Of a DNA stretch of 64,000 bases, positions 27,126 through 36,293 are shown piece after piece. Every line of letters begins with the position of its first letter. Within the stretch, counting starts at the first letter, position 1. The position numbers and the translations under genes are program-made. The stretch lies in contig NZ_JARUKV010000008.1 in assembly GCF_029688865.1 (NCBI RefSeq), positions 109,018-173,017 on the forward strand, given 5' to 3'. Source of the stretch: Natronococcus sp. A-GB7 (GTDB lineage Archaea > Halobacteriota > Halobacteria > Halobacteriales > Natrialbaceae). Under the pieces are notes generated by a model. That model ran no database searches, had not been told where the DNA came from, and saw only the letters and a list, made by a program, of their open reading frames with translations.

Positions 27126-28271
27126 ATGCCAGGCGCGGTCTACGAGAACGTCACGAAGGTCTTCGAGGGGGGCGCGGATACGGTGGTCGCCGTCGACGAC
27201 CTCTCGTTCGAGATCAACGACGGCGAGTTCCTCGTCCTTGTCGGTCCGTCGGGGTGTGGCAAGTCCACGACGCTTCGACTGCTCGCCGGCCTCGAGACGA
27301 TCAGCGACGGCGAGGTCCGGATCGACGGTGAGGTCGTCAACGACCAGAAACCGAAGGATCGCGACATCGCGATGGTGTTCCAGAGCTACGCGCTGTACCC
27401 CCAGAAGACGGTCCGCGAGAACATGGAGTTCGGCCTCCGGATGACGACGGAGCTTCCCGACAGCGAGATCGTCGATCGGATCGAACGGACCGCGGAGATG
27501 CTGGGGATCGACGACCTGCTCGATCGCAAGCCGAACGCGCTTTCGGGCGGACAGAAACAGCGCGTCGCGCTTGGTCGAGCGATCGTCCGCGAGCCGTCGG
27601 TTTTCCTGATGGACGAGCCGCTTAGCAACCTCGACGCGAAACTGCGGACCGAGATGCGGACCGAACTCCAGCAGCTCCAGGACGACCTCGACGTTGCGAC
27701 GCTGTACGTCACCCACGACCAGACCGAGGCGATGACAATGGGTGACCGGATCGCCGTGCTCGACGACGGGAAACTCCAGCAGATCGGAACTCCCCTCGAG
27801 TGTTACCACGAGCCGTCGAACCTGTTCGTCGCGGGTTTCATCGGCGATCCGTCGATGAACTTCCTCGAACTCGAGTACGATCGCATGGACGGCACAGCTC
27901 GCGGAACCGGCGTCAGCTACCGGTTTGTCGACGAGCAGCGCGCCCGTCTCGAGAACGGCCTCACAGGCGACGGCGTCACGCTTGGAATCCGGCCGGAAGA
28001 CATCGAAGTCGCCGAATCCGCCGATCCGACGACGGTCGAGGCCGAGGTCGAGGTCGTCGAGCCGATGGGCAAGGAGAACTTCCTCCACGTCTCGGTCGGC
28101 GACGCGCGGCTCACCGCGTCGATCTCCGGGGAATACGTCGTCGACGAGGACCGGACGTTGCGCCTCCGGTTCCCGCAGTCGAAGGTCCACGCGTTCGATT
28201 CGGCCTCCGGCGACGCGGTCTTCAATCGCGACCGGGCGGCCGACCAGCTGCCCCCCGCCGCGACGCTGTAA
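27126..28271 (+). CDS. Carbohydrate ABC transporter ATP-binding protein (MalK/UgpC type)
   Basis: A 381-residue ATPase energising sugar import. Walker A is GPSGCGKST, the Q-loop is MVFQSYALYPQKTV, the signature is LSGGQKQRVALGRAI, Walker B is VFLMDEPLSNLD and the switch His lies in YVTHDQTEAM. The C-terminal regulatory TOBE/MOP region (from about residue 240, FIGDPSMNFLELEY, IRPEDIEVAE) is that of MalK/UgpC proteins. ATG 27126 (MPGAVYENVTKVF) is preferred to GTG 27102 because the extra eight codons overlap the promoter. It forms a unit with trmB; the permeases and binding protein are on the opposite strand and converge on it. Confidence 0.94.
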   Translation: MPGAVYENVTKVFEGGADTVVAVDDLSFEINDGEFLVLVGPSGCGKSTTLRLLAGLETISDGEVRIDGEVVNDQKPKDRDIAMVFQSYALYPQKTVRENMEFGLRMTTELPDSEIVDRIERTAEMLGIDDLLDRKPNALSGGQKQRVALGRAIVREPSVFLMDEPLSNLDAKLRTEMRTELQQLQDDLDVATLYVTHDQTEAMTMGDRIAVLDDGKLQQIGTPLECYHEPSNLFVAGFIGDPSMNFLELEYDRMDGTARGTGVSYRFVDEQRARLENGLTGDGVTLGIRPEDIEVAESADPTTVEAEVEVVEPMGKENFLHVSVGDARLTASISGEYVVDEDRTLRLRFPQSKVHAFDSASGDAVFNRDRAADQLPPAATL

Positions 28272-28310
28272 CTCCGAACCGTTTACACCGACGCCGAGAC
28301 AGCTGTTTCT

Positions 28311-29384
28311 ATGGACGCGTCGACACTCAGGGACGTGCTCGAGCGGTCCGGTCTCACCCAGTACGAGGCCGACGCCTACCTCACGCTCGTCGAGTCGGGT
28401 TCCGCAACCGCCGTCGAAGTCGCCGAGCGATCCGACGTTCCGCAGGCTCGAATCTACGATGTACTCCGGGAGCTCGAGTCGGACGGCTACGTCGACCTCT
28501 ACGAGGAGGGAACGCTCCGCGCCGAGGCGATCGAGCCCGATGCGGTCGTCGAGGAGATTACCGCACAGGCACAGCTGATGACCGAAGCCGCAGAGGAGCT
28601 CGAGGACCGATGGCAGGAGCCAAGCGGGGAGGATCACACTGTCGGCGTCGTCAAGCGGTTCGAAACCGTCCTCAACCACGTCCGGGACGCGATCGAGGGT
28701 GCCGAGTACGAGGTGGAAGTCGCAGCGACGCTCGAGCAGTACGAGCAAATCCGCGACACGCTGGCGGCAGCGTACGACCGCGGTGTCGTCGTCAAGGTCT
28801 CGATCACGTCGGCGACGGGCGAACCGATCGACGACCCCGAGAGCCGATTCGCCGGCGTCGCGACGGAGGTCAGACGGCGACGACTCCCGACGCCGTTTCT
28901 AGTGCTTACCGACCGCACGGAGGTCTGTTTCGCGCCGATGGAGCGACGCCCCGAAGGGCGGGAGTACGGGGTTCTCGTCGACGACTACACGCTCTCGCAG
29001 ATCTTCGTCTGGTACTACCAGACGGCGGTCTGGGAGTCCTGGGATCTGCTGTACTCCGACCGCGGCGAATCACCTCCGGCGACCTACACGGACGTTCGGA
29101 ACTTCCTCGCCGATATCGTCTCCGCCGTCGAGGCCGGTGACGACGTCCTGGTTTCGGTTGAGGGGCAGGATCGAACGACCGGCGACGCGGTCTCCCTGCG
29201 GGGCCGGGTCGATAGCGTCACCTACGCCGACGTCGACGGCGGCCCGTCGCTGGCCTCCTTCGCCGAGGAGGCGAACTTCGTCCTCGAGACCGACGACGGC
29301 CAGTATGAGGTCGGTGGCTGGGGCGCGATGCTGGAGGACGTCGAGGCCCACCGGATCGTCCTCGAGGAGATCGGAGAGCGGTAG
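28311..29384 (+). CDS. TrmB-family sugar-sensing transcriptional regulator
   Basis: A 357-residue regulator. Residues about 1-80 form the TrmB winged helix (LRDVLERSGLTQYEADAYLTLV, AVEVAERSDVPQARIYDVLRELES). Residues about 100-350 form the TrmB sugar-binding domain (VVKRFETVLNHVRDAIEGAEYEVEVAATLEQYEQI and the C-terminal beta-rich part). TrmB proteins repress or activate sugar import and gluconeogenic genes in response to bound maltose, trehalose or glucose. The gene follows the ABC ATPase by 39 nt and may also have its own weak TATA (GTTTACA, about 24-30 nt upstream). Candidate binding sites occur in both sugar-gene promoters nearby, so it is probably the local regulator. Confidence 0.9.
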   Translation: MDASTLRDVLERSGLTQYEADAYLTLVESGSATAVEVAERSDVPQARIYDVLRELESDGYVDLYEEGTLRAEAIEPDAVVEEITAQAQLMTEAAEELEDRWQEPSGEDHTVGVVKRFETVLNHVRDAIEGAEYEVEVAATLEQYEQIRDTLAAAYDRGVVVKVSITSATGEPIDDPESRFAGVATEVRRRRLPTPFLVLTDRTEVCFAPMERRPEGREYGVLVDDYTLSQIFVWYYQTAVWESWDLLYSDRGESPPATYTDVRNFLADIVSAVEAGDDVLVSVEGQDRTTGDAVSLRGRVDSVTYADVDGGPSLASFAEEANFVLETDDGQYEVGGWGAMLEDVEAHRIVLEEIGER

Positions 29385-29432
29385 CGAGCAGCGGTCGAGT
29401 CCTCGCTTCGAGCGGATCGAGAACGGCGAGTC

Positions 29433-30299
29433 TCAGCCCTTCATCCCGCTCAGGCTCATGCCGCGAATGAAGTACTTCTGGGCCGAGAGGAACGCGATGA
29501 TGACCGGTGCGACGATGATCAGCGCGACGGCCATCATCAGTCCCGTTTCGGCGAAGTACTGGTTCCGGACGGCGAAGAGTGCAACGGGCAGGGTGAAGTT
29601 CTGTGTCTCGGTCATGACGATCACGGGCCACTCGAAGTTGTTCCAGGCGCCCATGAACGTAAAGATGCCAAGCGCCGCCAGTGCCGGCTTCGCGAGCGGG
29701 AGGTAGACGTGGTAGAACGTCCGAAACTCTCCACAGCCGTCGATCTTCGCGGCGTCGCCGAGCGACGAGGGGAGGCTCTTGAAGTGTTGACGCAACAGGA
29801 AGATCCCGAACGGACTCGCAGCCATCGGCAGGATCAGCCCCTGGTAGGTGTTCGTCCAGCCGAGTTCGACGAGGATGAGATAAACCGGGATCAGCGTGAT
29901 CATCCCAGGAATCATCATCGTCGAGATGAAGGCCAAGAAGAGCTTGTCCCGACCCCAGAAGTCGACCTTCGCGAGGGCGTAGCCCGCGAGGCTGTCGAAG
30001 ACGAGGTTGAAGATCGTCACGGCGCCCGCAAAGATGATGGTATTGATGAACCATCGAACTAGCGGGATGTTATCCCGATTCCAGAGCTCGAGGAAGTTCT
30101 GGACGGTGAACTCCGCGGGGACGAAGGTCACTTCGGCGGAGGTCGGGTTCGCGGAGAACGCCGACGTGATCGTCCACCAGAACGGGAGGGTCATCCACAG
30201 CGCGCCCGCGGTGACGACGGCGTACAGCACGGCGGTTTTCGTCCAGTAGGTCGCACCGTCGCGTTCGTAGCCCGGATACTCGTAGTTCGATCGTGCCAT
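29433..30299 (-). CDS. Carbohydrate ABC transporter permease (MalG type)
   Basis: A 288-residue permease with about six TM helices. The EAA motif that docks to the ATPase is visible as SLPSSLGDAAKIDGCGEFRTFYHVYLPLAKPALAALGIF, and the C-terminus ends RGMSLSGMKG as in MalG/UgpE proteins. Its ATG overlaps the stop of the MalF-type gene by one base (TGATG), giving a binding-protein / permease / permease operon. The stop is 48 nt from the trmB stop on the other strand, so the two units converge. Confidence 0.93.
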   Translation of the reverse strand: MARSNYEYPGYERDGATYWTKTAVLYAVVTAGALWMTLPFWWTITSAFSANPTSAEVTFVPAEFTVQNFLELWNRDNIPLVRWFINTIIFAGAVTIFNLVFDSLAGYALAKVDFWGRDKLFLAFISTMMIPGMITLIPVYLILVELGWTNTYQGLILPMAASPFGIFLLRQHFKSLPSSLGDAAKIDGCGEFRTFYHVYLPLAKPALAALGIFTFMGAWNNFEWPVIVMTETQNFTLPVALFAVRNQYFAETGLMMAVALIIVAPVIIAFLSAQKYFIRGMSLSGMKG

Positions 30300-31297
30300 C
30301 AGTAGTCGACCTCCTCAGACTTGCGGTAGCGGTACTGCCAGTAGCTGAAGGCGAAGATGATCGCGAAGAGGATCATCGCCATCGCGGCACCCTCGCCGAA
30401 GTAGTTCTCCTCGAACGCGCGCTGGTAGATCCGTAACACGGCGGTGGTCGTCGCGTAGTAGGGACCGCCCTCCTCGAAGACCAGCGCGATGCCGAACACC
30501 TGGAACGCGCCGATAATCGCCATCACGATCACGAAGAAGTTGGTGTTGCCGAGGTTCGGCCACGTGACGTGGCGAAAGCGCTGCCAGGCACTCGCACCGT
30601 CGATGCGCGAGGCCTCGTACAGCTCCTGTGGCACGTTCTGCAGGCCGGCCAGGAAGAGGATCATATTGAACCCGATCCCGCCCCAGATCGCCAACAGCAT
30701 GATCGCACCGAGGGCCGTGTTCGGATCGCCAGCCCAGTTGTGGGCTAGACCCAACGGGCTGAGGAACTCATTGATGATGCCGTTGTCCGCGAGCAGCCAG
30801 CGCCAGATGACTGCCGACGCCGCGCCACTCAGCATGACGGGCATGAAGTACGCCGCTCGATACGCGCTCTTCGCGCGGACGCGCTTGTCGAGCATCAGCG
30901 CGATCGCCAGACCGCCGTAGATCTGCAGTGGAACGGTACCGATCGCGTATATCGCGGTATTTCGTAGCGAGAACCACCAGGTATTCGCGCCGGGGTCCCG
31001 CAGCGGCTCGAACCCGTTCTCCCAGGGCCACGGCGTCAGCACGGTCCAGAAGTTGTCGAGGCCGACCCACGTCGACTCGTGAGTCAGCATGCTGTACTCG
31101 GTAAAGGCGAGGTAGAACGCGTACAGCACCGGACCGAGCAGAAACACGGAGAACACGGCGACGTTCGGCGCGACGAACAGCAACCCGGCCAGGTTCGACT
31201 GGTCTTCCGTGATGCCGAGCCGTCGCTTGGCACCGGCTAATCCGCTTGTACCGCTCTCCGTTGTCGTCCGCTCGTCGGCCTCCGATTCGTACGCCAT
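30299..31297 (-). CDS. Carbohydrate ABC transporter permease (MalF type)
   Basis: A 332-residue permease with a polar N-terminal arm of about 45 residues (MAYESEADERTTTESGTSG) followed by six TM helices. The EAA loop is LYEASRIDGASAWQRFRHVTWPNL. It is one nucleotide downstream of the binding-protein stop and overlaps the MalG-type start. The longer frame reading back to 31375 lies inside the binding-protein gene and was rejected. It forms the heterodimeric channel with the MalG-type partner. Confidence 0.93.
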   Translation of the reverse strand: MAYESEADERTTTESGTSGLAGAKRRLGITEDQSNLAGLLFVAPNVAVFSVFLLGPVLYAFYLAFTEYSMLTHESTWVGLDNFWTVLTPWPWENGFEPLRDPGANTWWFSLRNTAIYAIGTVPLQIYGGLAIALMLDKRVRAKSAYRAAYFMPVMLSGAASAVIWRWLLADNGIINEFLSPLGLAHNWAGDPNTALGAIMLLAIWGGIGFNMILFLAGLQNVPQELYEASRIDGASAWQRFRHVTWPNLGNTNFFVIVMAIIGAFQVFGIALVFEEGGPYYATTTAVLRIYQRAFEENYFGEGAAMAMILFAIIFAFSYWQYRYRKSEEVDY

Positions 31298-31298
31298 C

Positions 31299-32615
31299 TC
31301 AGAGCACGTCGTCGTTGATCTGTTCCTGGGCGCGCTCGAGTGCAGTCTGAGGATCGTTCTGGCCCGTGATCGCACCCTCGAGTTCGGGAGTGAGGACGTT
31401 CATGATCTCGCCGCTCTCCGGCCCGAAGTTCATCACTTCGGCCCAGTCGCCGGCCTCGAGCATGGTCTGACGGCGCGGATGGTCTTCGTAGTACTCGAGG
31501 TCGTCGTGGTCCTCGTGGGCCGACAGCGCCAGCCCCTGCTCGGCCCATGCTTGCATCCCCTCGCTGTCGGTGAGTTCGCTGATCAGCGTGTAGGCTGCAC
31601 CGGGATCCTCGGTGTGCTCGGAGCTGCTGTAACAGACGGTGTACGCTGCGGTCGCCTGTTCGCCGTCCTCGGGGATCGGCAGGTGGGCGACGTCGACGTC
31701 GTCGTCGACGTCCGAGAACTCGCTTTCGAGGCTGGCGATCGCCCAGGTTCCCTCGACGGCCATCGCGACGCCTTCCGATCCGAGCGCCTCGCCGTGCCAC
31801 TCGTAGCCCGTCTCGGACGGGCGGCCGATCAGGTCGTCCTCGAGTAGTTCGACGACGAACTCAAGGGCTTCGACGCCTTCCTCGGAGGCGACGACACACT
31901 CGTCGCCGTCCTCGGAGAGGACCTGACCGCCCTTCTGGAACAACAGCGGGAAGAACATCCGGCCGTCGTCGGAAGCGAACATCGGGTAGTCGACCTCGCC
32001 CTCCTCCTGTACGGCCTCGAGCGACTCCCGGAGTTCGTCCCACGTTTCGGGCGGCTCGTCGACGCCCGCGTTCTCGAGCATCGGCTCGTTGTAGAAGAGT
32101 CCGAGCGTCGAGAAGTCCTTCGGAACGCCGTACAGCGTTCCGTCGTACGTGAACGCCTCGATGAGCGGGTCGAAGAAGTCGTCGACGTCGAGATCGTCGT
32201 CTTCCTCGATGTACTGCTCGAGGTCGACGAGTACTCCCTCGGAGGCGAACGACGCGTAGTAGGAGGCGTCGAGGTAGAAGGCGTCGGCGATCTCGCCGGC
32301 ACCGATCTGGGTCTGGACCTGGCGTTCGTACTCGCTGGGAATCGGCTCGTAGTCGACGTCGGCGCCGTACTCTTCTTCGAACTGCTCGACCTGCTCCTGC
32401 AGGAGTTCGTACTCGGTGTCGTCGGTCGCCCAGCCGGTTAGCGACAGCTCGGTTCCTTCGAGATCCCCTTCGTCGATCTCGTCGGGATCTGTCTCGTCGT
32501 CGTCGCCCCCGAGACATCCTGCAAGACCGAGCGCACCTGCCGCTGCGGCGCTCTGAACGACCCGCCGCCGGGTGATTCTGCCCGAATTATCGTGGCTGAT
32601 TCGGTTCCGTGACAT
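31299..32615 (-). CDS. Extracellular sugar-binding lipoprotein of the ABC importer
   Basis: A 438-residue family 1 solute-binding protein. The N-terminus has a Tat signal (RITRRRVVQSAAAAGALGLAGC) with a lipobox whose cysteine is near residue 34, followed by an acidic linker GGDDDETDPDEIDEGD. The mature part shows ELSLTGWATDDTEYELLQEQVEQFEEEYG, YPMFASDDGRMFFPLLFQ and AVEGTWAIASLESEF, typical of MalE/UgpB-type proteins. It captures a sugar outside the membrane; the sugar is unknown, but the adjacent debranching-type glucosidase suggests a glucan-derived oligosaccharide. Transcription starts at a clear TATA box 28-33 nt upstream. Confidence 0.94.
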   Translation of the reverse strand: MSRNRISHDNSGRITRRRVVQSAAAAGALGLAGCLGGDDDETDPDEIDEGDLEGTELSLTGWATDDTEYELLQEQVEQFEEEYGADVDYEPIPSEYERQVQTQIGAGEIADAFYLDASYYASFASEGVLVDLEQYIEEDDDLDVDDFFDPLIEAFTYDGTLYGVPKDFSTLGLFYNEPMLENAGVDEPPETWDELRESLEAVQEEGEVDYPMFASDDGRMFFPLLFQKGGQVLSEDGDECVVASEEGVEALEFVVELLEDDLIGRPSETGYEWHGEALGSEGVAMAVEGTWAIASLESEFSDVDDDVDVAHLPIPEDGEQATAAYTVCYSSSEHTEDPGAAYTLISELTDSEGMQAWAEQGLALSAHEDHDDLEYYEDHPRRQTMLEAGDWAEVMNFGPESGEIMNVLTPELEGAITGQNDPQTALERAQEQINDDVL

Positions 32616-32634
32616 CTACTCACAAGACACCGAC

Positions 32635-32644
32635 TACTTGAGTA
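32635..32644. promoter_or_regulatory. Candidate TrmB-type operator over the binding-protein promoter
   Basis: TACTTGAGTA, a perfect TACT-N2-AGTA dyad, overlaps the downstream edge of the TATA box of the binding-protein gene. A protein bound here would be expected to block transcription. Confidence 0.55.
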
Positions 32645-32648
32645 TAAA
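32643..32648 (-). promoter_or_regulatory. TATA box of the sugar-binding-protein operon
   Basis: TTTATA on the minus strand, 28-33 nt before the ATG at 32615, the distance expected for a leaderless haloarchaeal transcript. Confidence 0.75.
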
Positions 32649-32663
32649 TATTCCGGATCTACT

Positions 32664-32677
32664 ACTACTGGAGTAGT
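32664..32677. promoter_or_regulatory. Candidate TrmB-type operator between divergent sugar promoters
   Basis: ACTACT-GG-AGTAGT, a perfect 14-nt dyad containing TACT-N2-AGTA. It lies 15 nt from the TATA box of the binding-protein gene on one side and 12 nt from that of the glucosidase gene on the other, so one bound dimer could affect both. Confidence 0.6.
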
Positions 32678-32689
32678 GTGAAAACGTGG

Positions 32690-32695
32690 TTTTAA
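32690..32695 (+). promoter_or_regulatory. TATA box of the debranching-enzyme-like gene
   Basis: TTTTAA, 26-31 nt before the ATG at 32721, consistent with a leaderless start. Confidence 0.65.
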
Positions 32696-32720
32696 GTCAG
32701 GACCCCAACTACACCGGCGC

Positions 32721-34655
32721 ATGAAATCGGACAGCACGGTCGCGAACGGTCGGACCTTCTTCGTAACCGGTGAGGATGGACGGCCGACTCGAGCGCACGA
32801 CGGATTCTACCACGACGACGTGCGTCACCTTCGCATGTATGCCCTGGAACTCGACCGGGCGCTCGAAACGATCGACATCACCGCTCCGCGTCCGGGTGAG
32901 CGGATCGTTCACGCGGGAAGCGAGATCGAGGTCGGCGCGCGGTCGCTTCAGGTCACCCGGCGCCAGGTCGTCGACCGGGCGTTCTGCGAACGGATCGAAC
33001 TGACGAACCTCGAGAGCGAACCGCTCGAGGAGCGGCTGACGTTCGACCTCGAAACCGGGTTCGAGGATCTCTTCGAGATTCGGGGCCACGCCGACGCACC
33101 GGAGCGAACGATCGAGGCGACGGCCGAATCCGATAGCGTGACGTTCGCGTACGACCCCGCGGACGTCGACTACGAGCGAGCCACCACGGTTCGAGTTGCG
33201 GGACGCGACGAGGTCTCCGTCGAAGCGGTCGACGGCACCGGCGCGACGCTCTCGACGGGCGTCTCACTCGAACCCGGCGAAACGGGCGTCGTCACCGTCG
33301 TCGTCACCCCGACCGACGATGCGCCGTCGCCGACCGACGCGTACGACCGTTCGCTCGAGCGGGTTCGGCGGCGCGAACGGGACTGGTACGAGAGGACGTC
33401 GCTCCCGAGCACGCAGCGATCGGAGACGGACGCGGTCCTCGAGCGAAGCCGTCGCGACCTTCTCTCGCTGACCATGGACACGGAGTACGGACCACTGTTT
33501 ACCGCGGGGACGCCGTGGTTCGCGACGGCGTTCGGCCGCGACTCGCTGATCGCCGCCTATCAGGCGCTGCCGATGACGAGCGATCCGGCCGTCGCGACCC
33601 TTCAGTACCTCGCCGACCACCAGGCGACCGAGGTCGACGAGTTCCGGGCCGCCGCTCCCGGAAAGATCTTCCACGAACTCCGTCACGGCGAGCTGACGGT
33701 CAGGGAGACGGTTCCCCACTCCCCCTACTACGGCACGATCGACGCGACCGCGCTGTTCGTCGTCTTGCTCCACGAAACCTGGAGCCGAACCGGGGACGAC
33801 GACCTGCTCGAGGAGCTCCGGCCGAACCTGGAGGCCGCACTCGAGTGGCTCGAGACGTACGGCGACGCCGACGACGACGGTTTCCTCGAGTATCCGACCG
33901 AGGGTCACGACGGACTGACCCACCGTGCCTGGAAGGACAGCGGCGACGGGATCGTTCATCCCGACGGCAGCCATCCGACGGGACCACTCGCCGTCGCGGA
34001 GGTACAGGGCTACTACTACGACGCGCTCTCGCGGGCCGCGGAGCTCTACCGCCATCTCGGGGACGCCGAAACCGCGTCGGAACTCGACGAACGCGCTACC
34101 GAACTCGCCGAACGGTTCGACGAGGCGTTCTGGCTTCCCGAGGAGTCGTTCTACGCGGTCGCACTGGACGGCAACGGCGACCCGATCGAGAGCGTCGCGA
34201 CGAACCCAGGGCAGTGTCTCTGGAGCGGGATCGTTCCCGCAGAACGGGCGGACGCGGTGATCGATCGACTGGTCGCCGACGACATGTTCTCCGGATGGGG
34301 GATCCGGACGCTCTCGAGCGACCACGACGCCTACAACCCCCAGAGCTACCACCTCGGGAGCGTCTGGCCCCACGACACGTCGCTCGTCGTCCTGGGGATG
34401 GTAAACTACGGTCGATCCGACGCCGCGAAAGCGATCACGGAGGGGGTCGTCGACGCGGCGTCCCGTCGCGGAACCGACCGACTCCCCGAACTGTTCGCCG
34501 GCTTCGACCGCGATCACGCGACGATCCCGATCGAGTACGGAACCGCCTGTGAGCCCCAGGCGTGGGCTGCCGGCGCACCGGTTGCGTGTCTGGGCGCGTT
34601 CGAAGCCGAGTACGAACTCGACCACCTCGAGCAGTCGGTCGCTCGAAGCCGGTAA
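32721..34655 (+). CDS. Glycogen-debranching-type glucosidase (GDE N-terminal domain plus (alpha/alpha)6 barrel)
   Basis: A 644-residue protein without signal peptide. Residues about 1-210 match the N-terminal beta-rich GDE domain (NGRTFFVTGEDGRPTRAHDGFYHDDVRHLRMY). Residues about 235-640 form a glucoamylase/amylo-alpha-1,6-glucosidase-like barrel with GTPWFATAFGRDSLIAAYQ, KIFHELRHGEL, the RAWKDSGDGIVHPDG segment with a candidate catalytic Asp, and SYHLGSVWPHDTSLVVLGM. Members hydrolyse alpha-1,6 or alpha-1,4 glucosidic bonds in oligosaccharides. It diverges from the binding-protein gene and shares a symmetrical candidate operator, so it probably processes the imported sugar inside the cell. 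Confidence 0.88.
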   Translation: MKSDSTVANGRTFFVTGEDGRPTRAHDGFYHDDVRHLRMYALELDRALETIDITAPRPGERIVHAGSEIEVGARSLQVTRRQVVDRAFCERIELTNLESEPLEERLTFDLETGFEDLFEIRGHADAPERTIEATAESDSVTFAYDPADVDYERATTVRVAGRDEVSVEAVDGTGATLSTGVSLEPGETGVVTVVVTPTDDAPSPTDAYDRSLERVRRRERDWYERTSLPSTQRSETDAVLERSRRDLLSLTMDTEYGPLFTAGTPWFATAFGRDSLIAAYQALPMTSDPAVATLQYLADHQATEVDEFRAAAPGKIFHELRHGELTVRETVPHSPYYGTIDATALFVVLLHETWSRTGDDDLLEELRPNLEAALEWLETYGDADDDGFLEYPTEGHDGLTHRAWKDSGDGIVHPDGSHPTGPLAVAEVQGYYYDALSRAAELYRHLGDAETASELDERATELAERFDEAFWLPEESFYAVALDGNGDPIESVATNPGQCLWSGIVPAERADAVIDRLVADDMFSGWGIRTLSSDHDAYNPQSYHLGSVWPHDTSLVVLGMVNYGRSDAAKAITEGVVDAASRRGTDRLPELFAGFDRDHATIPIEYGTACEPQAWAAGAPVACLGAFEAEYELDHLEQSVARSR

Positions 34656-34670
34656 GCCGTCAGCGAAGCG

Positions 34671-35936
34671 CTACCGAAGCGCCCCTCGAGCCGTCTCACC
34701 CATCGCCGCCATCCGCACGTCGTGTTCGTAGGCGTCTCGGATCCCGTTCGTTACGTACGCGAACGCGAGCCCGTCCTCGGGGTCCGCCCAGGAGATGCTG
34801 CTGCCGAGTCCGGCGTGGCCGTAGGTAGCTGCGGGGTCGGGAACGCCGTGGCGGTCCGGGACGGTACCGCCGAGCTGGAACCCCAGCCCGTACCGCTGTG
34901 CGGTGCCGACGCCGCCCTCGGGTCCGACCTCGGCCTGGGGCGCGGCCGCCTCGTCGACCGTCTCCTCCTCGAGCAGCCGGGTACCCTCGAGCTCGCCGCC
35001 GTTGACGTAGCAGGCGTAGAACCTGGCCAGGTCGCCCGCAGTTCCGACCCCGGTTGCGCCGGGAGCGACGCTTCGCTGGACGTCCTCCCGGTTGAACTCC
35101 GCGGCGGCCTCCTCGGTGGTGTAGCCGACGATCGGTTCGGGCTCGCCGACGCGGTCGAACGGCTCGAACCCGACCAGCGTCGCGACGTCGTCGGGCTCGT
35201 CCTCGGGCAGCCCGATGTGGGTGCGGTCCATTCCCAGCGGCTCGAATACCTCCTCGCGTGCGAACCGGTCGATCCGTCGACCGTCGATTCGCCGGACGAG
35301 TCCGGCGATGATCCACCCGAAGCTGAAGACGTGGTACTGGGCCGTCTCTCCGGGCTCGAAGGCGAGGTCTGCCTCCTCGACCGCGCAGTCGATCGCGTAC
35401 GGATCGTCCCAGCGGTCGGGTTCGTCGTCGACGTCGACCGCCGGGATTCCGGCCTGGTGGCTCAGAACCTGTCGGATCGTCGTCTCGGCTTTCGGCGATC
35501 CCGAGTCGGCATAGTCGGGCCAGTAGTCGACCACGCGGTCGTCGAAGCCGATCTCTCCGCGGTCCGCGAGTACGTGGAGACAGGCCGCGGCGTACGGTTT
35601 CGTACACGAAAACAGCAGGAATCGGGAGTCGTCGGTCACCGCGTCGCCGTCGGGCCCGTCGACCCCGCCAGCGAGATCGGCGACGAGTTCGCCGTCCTCC
35701 CACACCGAGAGCTGCGCGCCGTGGTGTAGTCCAAGCTCGAGGTGGTACTCGAAGGTCCGGTCGATCCGTTCGACGCCGTCCGGAACGATAGCGGGTTCGC
35801 CGCCGTCCGTTCCTGACTCGCCGCGAGCCAGCGATCCTCGCGTCGCTCCGCCCTTTCCGGTGAGACCGGCGATACCCGCGGCCCCGACGGCCGAGAGCAC
35901 TGTTCGACGACCGACGGCCGTTCGATCGAATGGCAT
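34671..35936 (-). CDS. Exported serine hydrolase, beta-lactamase/esterase family
   Basis: A 421-residue beta-lactamase-related (class C/EstB-like) hydrolase. The N-terminus GRRTVLSAVGAAGIAGLTG is a Tat signal without a lipobox. The catalytic Ser-x-x-Lys is in LLFSCTKPYAA, the downstream tyrosine is in AQYHVFSFGWIIAG, and the third motif region is YGHAGLGSSISWADPE. Such proteins act as esterases or DD-peptidase-like enzymes; archaea lack murein, so an esterase or amidase role is more likely. It is convergent with the glucosidase gene, with 15 nt between stops, and has its own TATA box. Confidence 0.87.
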   Translation of the reverse strand: MPFDRTAVGRRTVLSAVGAAGIAGLTGKGGATRGSLARGESGTDGGEPAIVPDGVERIDRTFEYHLELGLHHGAQLSVWEDGELVADLAGGVDGPDGDAVTDDSRFLLFSCTKPYAAACLHVLADRGEIGFDDRVVDYWPDYADSGSPKAETTIRQVLSHQAGIPAVDVDDEPDRWDDPYAIDCAVEEADLAFEPGETAQYHVFSFGWIIAGLVRRIDGRRIDRFAREEVFEPLGMDRTHIGLPEDEPDDVATLVGFEPFDRVGEPEPIVGYTTEEAAAEFNREDVQRSVAPGATGVGTAGDLARFYACYVNGGELEGTRLLEEETVDEAAAPQAEVGPEGGVGTAQRYGLGFQLGGTVPDRHGVPDPAATYGHAGLGSSISWADPEDGLAFAYVTNGIRDAYEHDVRMAAMGETARGALR

Positions 35937-35960
35937 GTGTTCCCGACCATCACGCTCGTC

Positions 35961-35966
35961 TATAAG
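35961..35966 (-). promoter_or_regulatory. TATA box of the serine hydrolase gene
   Basis: CTTATA on the minus strand, 25-30 nt before the ATG at 35936. Confidence 0.5.
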
Positions 35967-36285
35967 TCATCTGCATGCAACGACTCGTCGGGTCACTCGA
36001 GCCCCGCTCGAGTGGGTGGCTACGAGACTGATCAGTACTCGTATTCGTACCAGGACTGCCACCAGATTTGGATCTACTGGACATCTCTGTGGCTACTTTT
36101 CTCGTGAAAGCGGCCGATAGCCGGGCAGTCGAGAGATGGTCGTCGATCCATCACCGATCGGTACCGATCATCGAAGTTGACGAGGGACCCTTACAGCAGC
36201 GTCAATCAGTATCCGTTACCGGCACACACTCTGTACAGTATCAGGCTATCTCGATCTCACCCTTCCGTCCGCCAATACACACCGG
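35967..36285. other. Gene-free stretch with one hairpin
   Basis: The interval holds a perfect 8-bp inverted repeat CACTCGAG / CTCGAGTG at 35994-36014. An open frame covers most of the rest on the plus strand, but its codon use is noncoding. Confidence 0.5.
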
Positions 36286-36293
36286 TATAAAAA
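36286..36293 (+). promoter_or_regulatory. TATA box of the APC permease gene
   Basis: TATAAAAA in an AT-rich patch. Transcription starting about 25 nt downstream would give a short leader before the ATG at 36341 and excludes the longer upstream reading frame. Confidence 0.65.
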
